Assembly (NCBI RefSeq): GCF_019649055.1
Contig: NW_026570284.1
Coordinates: 1-64,000 of the forward strand
Direction of reading: 5' to 3'
Length of the DNA stretch: 64,000 bases
Source of the DNA: Paramacrobiotus metropolitanus
Lineage: Eukaryota > Tardigrada > Eutardigrada > Parachela > Macrobiotidae
A program made the position numbers and the translations under genes. Below are positions 1 to 10,005 of this stretch, piece after piece. Position 1 is the stretch's first letter. Each line of letters begins with the position of its first letter. The notes beneath the pieces were generated by a model. It was not told the origin of the DNA and searched no databases. It saw only the letters and a list, made by a program, of their open reading frames with translations.

Positions 1-1260
1 CGGTCGTTATGACGTCACAAGAAGTTCGAGAATTTCGCGCTATTTCCCGTTAGAAAAACAAATTATTTTTTGCTCGGCTAGAAGGTCGATCTAGCTCGGA
101 TTTTGAAGTTTTAACCGCGAAATTAATTTTATTAATTAAGAAAATTTTCTGGTGGTCAAAACACCGTTAGAAATCAAAAATAAGAGAATTTCCGACCTGT
201 TGCCGGTTAGCCTTTGTCTAACTGTCTAGACAGGTTCGTTGACCTAGGAGGTCGGTTCTCGACCAAAAGCAAAATTCCGAGTCGGTTTCTCCGTCGAAAA
301 TTACTTTTTCTCCGTTAGAAAATTTAAATCTACGGCTAGAAATAGTTTTCTACCGCTAGAAAATGAAATGCCGACCTAGTTTCGGCTAAAATCGACCTAT
401 AACCGTGACTTTACCAGTGTCGGTGTCGGTGTCGGTGTCGGTCGATTTCCTCCGTCCGAGGTCGGAAATCCGTCGTTTCCGTGCTGAAATCCGCTGTTAG
501 AGTTGCGGGTCGGTGTTCAAACCGATGGTCCCCGTATAATTGGAGTAATCCGTTCGCGCTGCAGACTCTCGTTCGAGTCTGATCCGTCAGATGGGAAAAG
601 TCCGTGCTGTTGGGAATGTGCTCTTCAATGTGGAAGAGCCAAAGAAGACTGTGCTCACCAGCTGTGGGGAGAATCACTTCAGTGATCCTCGTTTCTCCGC
701 AGCTGTAAGACGATGTGATCAATCCGATCAAAGTCAAGGGCAGAGATTGCTTCAGCAATCTATCTGACAGTGACTTTCAGGTTCTTCACGAGTTCTCCGT
801 AATTTGAGCCTTCACCGTCTCCTCAAAGATTCCGTGGGAAAGAAAACCAGACGATCTGCTTACCATGTAACAGGCAAGCGCGAGGAGATCACGAGTGTGC
901 TTTATTGACAAATAAAGGGAACAATGCTGCGTAATAGCAGGGAAAGCAAAAACAAAGCACTGATGGCTAAGCAAGCAAGTGAATGCTAGAAGAGCTCTTG
1001 AGCGTTCGTCAAGGCGTGAAAGAAGCAACTGGCGGCAAGCACGTGCTGTGTGCCATCAGCTGTGTGATGATGCGCAGACTGGACTCAATCCAACGCGAGC
1101 GTACGCTGAGTCATACAGCGAGAGAGGGACGAGAGAGCAAGTATGCTCAGTGTGTGCGCCGCATATATCCGCTTCAGCGGGTATGAGTGCAGTGCAGCAG
1201 CACACGTACGTACAGCGAGAGAGGCGGTATGGCAAGCATGAGTGCAGTACGTCCATGGTG
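1..1260. repeat. hairpin-rich repetitive tract, no supported gene
   Basis: No open frame here resembles a protein I know, and the frames overlap on both strands. Positions 40-395 carry a recurring word of the form CCGTTAGAAA or CGGCTAGAAA, near 47, 76, 164, 311, 333, 350 and 383. From about 220 onward, short perfect inverted repeats are frequent. Examples are CTGTCTAGACAG at 222-233, CAGACTC/GAGTCTG at 562-581, GCTCTT/AAGAGC at 620-639, AGATTGC/GCAATCT at 744-761 and CTTTATT/AATAAAG at 900-917. This texture resembles the LTR element at 23158-29799, although I found no shared long word. It may be the edge of a related mobile element cut by the window start. Confidence 0.5.
417..440. repeat. 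GTGTCG hexamer microsatellite
   Basis: Four perfect tandem copies of GTGTCG are followed by a partial copy. Confidence 0.85.
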
Positions 1261-1897
1261 GGCCGTATGCACCAGGCGCAGTCATGTGCCTCTGACAACT
1301 GTTTCGAAATGGGCAATTTAATTTATAAAACACCTGTGTCTAGTAACTACGATTTATACTTCACACGAAAACACGAATCAGTGCTGTCTCCAGGAAACAG
1401 TACTTTGGGAACCGCATTTGCCGTTGACGACGACGTTCAGATTTCGATTTGAACCTAACTGTACGGATTTGTTACTTACTTTTGTGGCTTACTTGCACTT
1501 TGCAACGGTCAGATAATGGCGTGTACTCCCAACCAAGTACCGAGGAGCGACGTTACACTGGTTTAAGATTGGTGCCCTTTTCTGAACCGACTGCCGAAAA
1601 TAATTATTGACCTTAATAACTGGTACTGTACCTAAGTCATTTCGCTTTATGCCTAATCTTAAGAGTAAAATGCAGCTTTGTCGATCATCTGATGATTTTA
1701 GTCAGCCATCAAGAACTTTAACCACACGAAGGTACGTAACTGCCCCCGAAATTTCATCATAATAAACACATTTAGATAAAGCATAACCAGCATAACATCA
1801 AAGGACAACATCCGCTCATTAAACCGAAGTAAAAGAAATAATATATTCAATAGAACCGCTGATTAGGGGAAAACACATGGCCAGTGCGACAAAACCA
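1261..1897. other. intergenic, nothing recognised
   Basis: AT-rich spacer between the hairpin-rich tract and the 3' end of the chimeric helicase gene. I see no conserved frame, RNA gene or repeat. It should hold the 3' untranslated region of the minus-strand gene ending at 1898. Confidence 0.5.
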
Positions 1898-3608
1898 TTA
1901 AACCACTTTATAACGACCACGGCTAACCGGCGCATTGGCAATCTTCAGCCGTTCTTCCTTAATAATCCTGGTCACTTCGGTCTTCGCTTTGGACAACGAC
2001 AATTCCGTGGTGGCTTTAATGCCAATATACAGCTTTCTCTCGCCTTCTGTCAGTTCCTTGCCGGTGGGAATGTACGAACCGCGTACCGACAGGAACGCAT
2101 CAGCATGTTCCCCAATCTGCGCCAGTGTCTCCTTCCCGGTGATCCTCCAGCGCGCCTGCTGCGGGAAATCATTGATTTCCAATTCCTCTTCAAACATCTT
2201 ATACTGCTCAACTGGATTCTCCTCCGCCGGCTTCTCCTCCGGAAAGTAGTTCAATTTAGCATTCAATTTCTCGGCTAATTGTTCGGCAATGGTCTTCTTG
2301 GACACGGACGGCGCTTCCGAATAGAATCCCTTGCTGGTATCTTGCAGTTCTTTTTTTATAATTTTAGTCACCAGATCGTGAAATCTAGGGTCTTCTATTA
2401 CTTTACTAGCCACTTGCTTCGCAAGCTGATCCATGTTGGCTTCATCACAATCCGGATCCTGTGTAATAAATAACCAGTGTAAATTCAATGAACTTTTCTA
2501 TCCACTATTTATTTAACTTTTTTGGCAGTTTTCCTCAACCGGCTACACAACAAGTAAATCCGTCAATTAAGAAAATCTGATTTACCTGCAACCCAGTAAT
2601 CGCTTTCTGCATCTTCTTTGAATCTTTGGCAGCCTGTTCTTCATTCTCATCAAACTGAAACCCTTTCCCGCCAAATCCACTAAAACCCTTAAATTTTTTC
2701 CCTTTAGCCACCACTGTACCTTTGTACGTTGCAAAAATGAGTTTGAGATCCTGGGGAATTTCTGCACCAGACAATTCCAGAGCTTTAAGGATATCCGGGC
2801 TGTAGCGCTCTTGCGAAGTAATAAACGTGTATGCGTATCCTTTAACGCCAGCATGCCCGGTTTTGCTGCAGCGATAAACGTAATCTTCAGGATGGCTGGG
2901 ACGGTCATAATTGATCACCATAACGAAATTCTTCAGATTCAAATCACGCGCAGCCAGCGATGTGGTCACGACTATCTGGACGTTACTTTTTTTGAGGTCA
3001 TTAAACGCGCTCTGTCGCGCCAGGGGATACACGTTAAAATGCAAGGCGATTGCGGAATACGAAGCTTTCATTAGATCTTTCAGCAGTTGGTCAGCTTTTT
3101 CCTGCTTTTCCACAAAGATCAGACAACTTCCTTGCGCACTGTACTGTCGCAGCAATTCCAACACCTTCACACATTTCTGATGTTCTTCGATAATCTTCAC
3201 ATGATGTTCGACGTCGTTACACAGCCCTTCCCGATACGCCTGTACCTCCGCCTCCGACATGGCACTACTTTTCGGCACTTCCTTGTATATGCGGACCATA
3301 GTCACGCGTACGGCTAATACTATCGCCACTAATAGTATAGCGCCAGACACCGTGTTTAGGTTAATCCAAGTCCAGATCGATGGTCCATGATAAAAGCGGA
3401 AACCTCTCGGTTGCGGAATCTGTTCCCTCTCCAGAGGCGAAAACAGCACTACGGCGCTAAAAAAAGTTGCACATGTCAAAACCACCAATATAGCCGCTTC
3501 CACGTTGTGGGCATTATGCAAACACCGAATTAGATTCAGATAAAACACCAGAGCAAAAGCCGACACAAATAAACCGAGCACAAAACGTTCTCCATCCGAA
3601 AACTTCAT
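1898..3608 (-). CDS. DDX46: chimera: TMEM218-like membrane domain fused to C-terminal part of DDX46/Prp5 helicase
   Basis: Two exons, 3608-2586 and 2458-1898, join in phase 0 through a GTAAAT...ACAG intron and give about 527 aa. Residues 1-115 hold three hydrophobic segments (about 10-28, 36-56, 83-104); their length and order resemble the ciliary membrane protein TMEM218. From about residue 108 the sequence follows DDX46: the stretch just before the DEAD domain (MSEAEVQAYREGL), then directly the second RecA domain (VEHHVKIIEE), motif IV (LIFVEKQE), the KGYAYTFIT block and the C-terminal Prp5 tail (EEELEINDFPQ to GRYKV). The whole ATP-binding DEAD domain is missing. Motif VI, normally HRxGRxGR, reads YRCSKTGHA, so the arginine finger is lost. 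It cannot be an active helicase; it is either a neofunctionalised chimera or an open pseudogene. The TMEM218 assignment is tentative; the DDX46 homology is clear. Confidence 0.75.
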
Positions 3609-4141
3609 GATGATCTAGGGAACGGCCGGACAGATTACGGGAATGGTCGTGATGGGTACTATTGCCTGTGCTTACTTCTGGAATTAACCAAACACGGAAG
3701 CTGCTAATCAGTTGGTCAATGGCGGTCGATCCAATTGCAAATGCAAATATAGATTGAAGAATGGAAATACTGAAGAATGCAAATATAAGATTTCGGTGAA
3801 AATTTAAGTATTTTCAAAAGAAATGGTAAACTGCAATTATAGGAAACCTTATCTATCACGACTGATAAGGGAACCCTATCGAAAAAATTTACGTTAGTTG
3901 ATAGGTGTCGGCGATTCACCGCTTGGTTGTTGTTTTGAGACCTTGACTTACATCGCCATACCGTCGACTTCAGAACCACCGACCGTGGATTCGTTGAAGG
4001 ACAGAGATGGAAGAGTGCCCCGCTTCCGGTCTAGTATTACAATGACAAAACATACAAAAAGATTTACTGTTAAACAGCTTTCCGCTTTCGTCAGTAAATT
4101 CTGGTTTTGTGTTTACCGATTACGATGAAAAAAAACTGCAC
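3609..4141. promoter_or_regulatory. intergenic region upstream of the chimeric helicase gene
   Basis: Spacer between the start codon of the minus-strand chimera and the left edge of the DMXL duplicate. It should contain the promoter of the chimera, but I see no clear TATA box or initiator. Small open frames here look like chance. Confidence 0.35.
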
Positions 4142-5562
4142 TGTTCTGCTTTGCGAAAGCGTCATGTAATGTATTGGACTATTTAACTGGAGCCCCTTAA
4201 TTTTATTAGAACATAAGTCAAATTATCGCAAATTATTATTTTTAACATAAGAGCAAATTATTATTTTTAATTTTTTTAAATTTTTTATCGCCAGTGCAGT
4301 CTGCAATGTTTATGCAGTCAAACTTTGATTTCCAAAAATTTTAGTGATCCAGATCAGCTGCTGTTTTTTAATCCGGATTGATTTGCTTTTTATTGCACCG
4401 TTGATGTAGTCATTACTTTGATTACTAAGTGTTGATAATAATGACGTTATTTATCGCGGTTAACCGTTGAGTTGTGATCTTGAAGCTCGTGGCTGGTATT
4501 GTTCCTGCAGACATAATCCTGTAGTCTCGGAACCACATGTGCAGCCTCCATCGACCAACAGTGCCACCCAGTTTGTCAGCTTTTCCCTGAGTGAAAACGA
4601 TCACGGAGAGGCTGACTCACAGGAAAAATGGAAAGAAGTGTGGCGATGTCGGACATCCGCACCGGTGGCTCATCTGGAGTTTTCTCCCGATGGACGATTT
4701 TTCGCTTCTGTCGCAAAAGGCGACAGGCTAGTGAAGGTGTGGTATCGCAATTCGCAACCCGGCAACCGGAAAGTAATTTTGCCTTCTCAGGGAGCCCAGT
4801 TTTATGCGGACGGGGACGATGAAAAGCGCGAATATTCATTCGTTTACCTACCTCATCCCCGAGCTGTGACCAGCTTTTCGTGGCGAAAGACGAATCGCTA
4901 TATGCGTCGGTAATTAGATGAGTACGTAATAAACTGACAACACCGCTTGTTCCTTAATTCTGTGTATTAACAGTTAGAAGTATACCGTAGTGTGTGTGAT
5001 TAAACATCTCTTCATAAAACTGCAACATTAATTTCCGTTTACTTAATTGAAACTTCAAATCAGTTGTGGATTTATCATATCAAAGTTTAATCGCTTGATG
5101 ATTATGCAGGGGAGCTGTAGCTAACATGCTATTGACTTCGTGTCTGGATAACATCTGTCGTCTCTGGGTTGAGACAATGCTGCCCGATGACGGTCTGCTG
5201 AACATGCAACATCTGGATCCACTGGTTACCCAGAATCCGAAATACGGCCAACACCGGCATAAACGGCGTCTGGTGGAGCGCCTACAACATATGCGCAAGT
5301 CTTTCAGAAGAGCCCGCACCCAGGGCCAGCACGACCAGCAGCCCAGCTCGACGGGAGTGCCATCCAGTGGCACCGGCAATACATTGGCCGTCAAGAAAGA
5401 ACCTGTCCCCACTCTGCCGAGTTCGTACAGTGTGCATGATTTTCACAAAGTGGGCGTGCACGGTACCGGTGTATCGCCAGAGTGTCACTTCCATTTGGCA
5501 GCCAGCATCAATGCTTATGCCGACACAGACATTCCTCTGGTGCCCTTGTTCAGTTCGGGATC
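4142..5562 (+). pseudogene. truncated second copy of the 5' part of DMXL
   Basis: The left part (4142-4510) matches the DMXL upstream region around 9627-9920. It then jumps from the GCAGACATA word straight into the middle of DMXL exon 3, skipping exons 1-2. The exon 3 copy ends with an intact donor at 4909/4910, and the exon 4 copy starts after CAG at 5109. Homology stops at 5562, inside exon 4, and the frame continues in unrelated sequence to a stop at 5728. Compared with the parent, the copied exons carry in-frame length changes (about 5 extra residues after the WYR motif and 2 near 5513), while the intron is almost unrelated. The copied frame has no ATG start. It is a partial duplication, perhaps a transcribed fragment encoding a few beta-propeller blades; function is unproven. 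Confidence 0.8.
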
Positions 5563-6722
5563 TTTGCGGAATTCCTTGGCCGATGCGATTGTATATGTAT
5601 TTGGCAGCGGGAGTGATCGGTCTGCCGATGAAATCTCATTTTCGTGCACTGATGATGGAGAACACATCATGTTGCGGTCTGGAAATTCGGATAAACTGCG
5701 TTTGTGCGCGTGTGTTAACCTTTCGTAACTTTCCATGACCTTGAAATGAAACTTCCATCCACCACTGTTTAAAATAAGCCTAATTAAATATAAGCACTAT
5801 CAAAAGATTAGTTAATTTTAACGCGATAGTAACAATTTTTACAGTAATAAAACAACAGTGCACTTCATACTTTTGGAAATGTCAAAATAAAATGTATGCA
5901 GACAGAACCGCTGCAACCGGCGTCGAGGTATAATTATTATGCTGAACATTCACATAATTTAAATGTTAGTAATAAATCTAGTCGCCAACTTGATTAAACA
6001 GTTGACTAAACCGGTTATACAAGGTGTCGCCGTAAACTGGAGCAGAGGCGGCGTGCCGACAAAAAGCAACTTGGTGAGAAAAAATTATCGGTTACCGCAT
6101 TTCTGCCTCTGCGGATTGAGTAAACCAACTTATTGCTCTTATGTTCATAACAGCAGACAGCAAACTGCGTACAGAGTGGTATAGAGCGAGAGAATCCAGA
6201 TACACATACGTAATCTTCGGCATGGCAAAACGGAAACCTGGCAAGAACACAAGGGCAAGAATGTTAGCAAATATGACAGGAAGTAATTTTTACTTATTAC
6301 TTTCGCACCGGTCACTAACTCCGCTAATGAATTCTGTCCAAACCCAATCTAAAGTAAACGACGAGTACCAACTATATCAAGATCAGAAATAAATGCACTT
6401 AAATAATCGAATATGTAATACTTACAATTAATTTGTTAATTTCGAAAACCATTTGACCATGTCGGAAATCTGCGGCCTATAATATGTATGTAACCTTTAA
6501 AAATAGTTACGTTTGTACAAAAACTATCTCTTGAGCACAGGACAGTTTATGGGTAACAAAATAAAATACAGTCTGTACAGGCGACATGTCTGGAGTAATA
6601 CCTGCTTGTACACAAACGATAACGAAAATTACACCAGGTAAATACTTTGTATTTGCTCACAATCAGCCCTCAAAAAACTATCACAGAGAGATTAAAGAAC
6701 ACAAACTTTGCAAAGGATTGCT
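5563..6722. other. intergenic, nothing recognised
   Basis: AT-rich spacer between the right break of the DMXL duplicate and the 3' end of ZGPAT. Short plus-strand frames at 5963-6184, 6141-6392 and 6586-6771 have no recognisable domain and weak starts. The region probably includes the ZGPAT 3' untranslated region. Confidence 0.5.
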
Positions 6723-9088
6723 TCAAAAAACACTCAAGGATTTTCTATCCTTTTGCTTGTTGAGATCTTGAAATATGGTATTCTGTTTCCTCCGGAGCAA
6801 CATTAATTCCTGCTCTTTCCCAGAGATTTTTTCAGCAATCATACTTGCGGCTTTTTTATCACTAAAACGAAAACGGTCGTCTTACCAATCGATTTGTTTT
6901 ATTCCGCTGGATGTTTAAAATCGGCCACAAAGACCAAAGTCACTTACGTTGTCTGGTTTCGCGAAAATGAAGTCCGAAGCCGGACCAGCTCCTTTTCCAG
7001 AGCACTGATTTTATCCTGAAGTTTCATCAGCTACGATAAGATTTTGTTGACACACATATCCACTCAGACAGTGAACAGAATGATGTATTCACCTCAACAT
7101 TTTGTTCTTTGGCATTTTTTATCTTGTTGGAATTCTTGTCGACCGGCTGTGTGTCGGCGTGCGGCGTTGTATTGCGGCGATGAAGTTTCATCTGTTCATT
7201 GATGACAGAAAATACGTCAGCTTTGGGACTGGGATTCTGCTTCTGCTGTGCATTCTTCCGTTTGTTGACCTTCCGCAGCTTTTCGCCAACCTTGGGAAGT
7301 TCCTTCTGTTCGCGGAGATCCATACAGTAATCAAGTGTGCGACCTACTTACCACACAAACACCACTTAGTCACATAAGCACCAAACGACACAGAATGCGC
7401 TTTATACATTTAAAAACAATCCCACCTTGTGGATAAACTTGGGCGATCACTGGTTCTATTCTACCCTCCGCGCGGCTTCCCAACCCTGTACTGTATGTAA
7501 AGTGTGAGTATCCGTGTGTAAATAACGACAAGGGGTTTCACTTACCCGACTACGAACCCCATTCGCGCCATGATCTTAGACGCAACTCCCTGAAACAGCG
7601 CAACTTAATCATCGAAAACAATGCAGAAACAAAACAACAAATACAAAATTAAATAAATGATCAACAAATTTAGAAAAAAAAAGAAGCAACAGTGTAATCT
7701 CGGACCTTCGTATGCGCTTCCCATTCTCCGAAACCAGACCCCACTTGCTGCACTGATTGGTCCCATGCGGAATGCGGGATGAACTCTTCTTCATCATCCA
7801 AATCGCTAAGCTTTTCCATCAGTTTCGGCTAAAATACACCAAATTTTCGTTGTCGCAAAGCGAATCCTGGCAGTCGGAATTATACGCGCACCCGGTTTCG
7901 TGCTATCCCAGTTTTCCGGAATAATATCTTTCAGATCCGTAACCATGTTATCGTTTTTTCCGTTTAATCTTAACCGTAATTTGTGGCTCTGCGGAAGAGT
8001 CTCCGTCTGATTGGTGAAGTTCCGTTACTACTCCGCGTTCCCAGATTCCTTCGCTGTTCCGGCACAGAATTTGATTTCCGACAGCCAGCGAACTGAAACG
8101 TACAGATGGTACAGTTATCAAAAATGCGAATTTTTTAGTTGATTGAAAAATACAAACAAGAACTTCAGAAACACAAATTCTAAAATATTTACAACAGTGT
8201 AAATTACCCCGTACTCGGTTCACACGGTATAGCGTTCAAATATTCACATGATCATTCAAAATTTTAAGAGAAACCTGATTCAAGAAGAATTATATTCCAA
8301 ATGCGCAATTTTTGGACACAATGGTTACCTGAAGTCTGGCGGTTCATACGGTTTCAGACTAGATAACGGATACACTTCACCGTGCGAAAACCGGCATTCA
8401 TCCGCCGGAAACCGGCAGCGTCCATCCAGAAAGTATGGGCATGTCATCATTTTCCGATGCGTCGGTTGCAGAAATAGTACTCGAACGTGAACTTCCTCCA
8501 CATCGTCGGAGAGGGGAGACGATTCCATGGACTGCACCATGGCACTGCTGTAGATCAGCTGCCCCCAGCTATGCTGAAACGGCACGCGACACTGCATGTG
8601 CAGGAGCGAATTCGCTAGCTCTTGCTCTTCTGCCGACCACTCCGGGGCGTCGACTTCGTCCACATTTTCAGGCTTTTCCGTCACCGTATCCCTTTCAGCT
8701 TCTGGTTCTGCACTAGTCTCTTCCTGTTCCAAAGACGACGGATCAGAAACGGGATTGTCTCCTATTTCAACAATGCGAAGTGTGACAGCGGATGTAACGT
8801 AAACGAAGGATTTGGTACTGACCGCCTGAGAGACTGATCAGTTCGTTCAACGAATCCAATAATTCCCTTAAACTTTCCGCGCCTTCCGCATCAGGATCCG
8901 CTGCTAGTACAGCAGCAACCTGATCCCTCTGGAATCACATGGAATTTACATAACACAAAAGAAGATTCGGACGACAGAAACCTTCTGATTTGGGAATACC
9001 GAAGCTTACAAGCGAGCTGTTACCATGCTGGACATCCCAACTGCATTGCACATACCTGGGCACGATAGGCTTCTAGGTTTTCCGCCAT
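6723..9088 (-). CDS. ZGPAT: zinc finger CCCH-type and G-patch domain protein
   Basis: Ten exons, all joining in frame: 9088-9056, 8928-8823, 8761-8329, 8092-7975, 7828-7706, 7589-7546, 7490-7426, 7343-7093, 7030-6948, 6861-6723 (about 464 aa; the human protein is 531). The start MAENLEAYRAQ resembles the vertebrate N-terminus. Exon 3 carries the SWG block and a CCCH finger (CPYFLDGRC, DEC, RFSHG). Exon 4 holds a Tudor-like segment (NQILCRNSEGIWERGVVTELH). The G-patch spans exons 5-6 (GFGEWEAHTK, GVASKIMARMGF, GLGSRAEGRIEP). The C-terminal exons encode a basic, coiled-coil tail. In other animals ZGPAT is a nuclear transcriptional repressor linked to spliceosome biology. The exon 4 donor (GTTAAG at 7974) is my choice because it keeps the frame. 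Reading on would need a one-base shift in an A6 run. Confidence 0.88.
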
Positions 9089-10005
9089 GCCAGAGAAAAC
9101 CGATTTCATAAATTCATATCACACAACAAGCGAATTATTCTGTAGCCAGACAAACACCAACAATCAATAGAATTTGAAACGGAATACAAAAAAGTAGAAA
9201 TAGTCTACAATGAATCAACACCAGATATTCGAAAAGGGACACCAATACCAAACGGTTTTTTTTCGCAGACTCATAAGCATCCGCCTACAAGAAGCGACTA
9301 TCTGCGGTTCCACTTCCGCTTCCGGGCAGAATCCTGGCCAACTTTAAACCGCCATACGTCAGCGGATGGCAAAAAGTACAGAGATTTTGATAGCTTTCGC
9401 CATACTTTTTTTTGCATTTACGGGCTGAAATGAAAGTGAACCGTGATCAGGCAGATTTATTCCTGCTTCCGAAAATTTTAGGAGTTAAAAATTTGCACGT
9501 TGAATTGAAAGATAAGCAAACAAATACTTTCAAAATGCTTACGTCAGATGAGAGATTCTGAAATCGGAACCATGAGGCTCAAAAGTTAGGCACCACTCGC
9601 AAGTTTAACTGGCGTCCGTAGTTTTCTGTTCTGCGTTCCGAAGGCGTTATGTATCGAAGCCCATTAATTTTATCGCCTGTGCAATGTGCATGCAGTCGAA
9701 CGAAGATAAGTCATAAGCTGATTTCCAAAAATTTTAGTGATCCAGATCAGTTGCTGCGTTTTAATCTGGATTGATTTGCTTTTTGTTGCATCGTTAATAT
9801 AGTTATTACTCCGACTATTAAATGTTGATAAGGGCGTTATTTATCGCGGTGAACCGTTGTGGGATCACTGGGTGATGGTTTTGCGTTCATCTTGGAACTC
9901 GTGGCTGGTATTGTTCATGCAGACATATTTTCATTGTGGATTTTGCATGCAGGGTGGTACTGTTGTCATCCATGGCCGTGCTGATGTGATTTTCTCACCC
10001 CGGGA
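9089..10005. promoter_or_regulatory. shared upstream region between ZGPAT (-) and DMXL (+)
   Basis: The two start codons face away from each other across 917 bp, so both promoters must lie here. About 300 bp of it (9627-9920) was copied to 4142-4510 along with the DMXL fragment. The block AATTTTAGTGATCCAGATCA, followed by TTGATTTGCTTTTTGTTGCA, and the word GTTATTTATCGCGGT are almost the same in both copies, which marks them as candidate conserved elements. No clear TATA box was seen. Confidence 0.5.

Noticed and set aside
540..620. Possible tRNA because of a GTTCGAGTC word
   Set aside because: No acceptor or anticodon stems can be formed around it; the word is part of a 7-bp hairpin.
979..1452. 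157-codon open frame and its overlapping frames on both strands
   Set aside because: Composition is repetitive, frames on both strands overlap, and nothing resembles a known domain; likely a by-product of the hairpin-rich repeat tract.
5963..6771. Three short plus-strand frames
   Set aside because: No domain, no splice partners, and close to the ZGPAT 3' end; chance frames.
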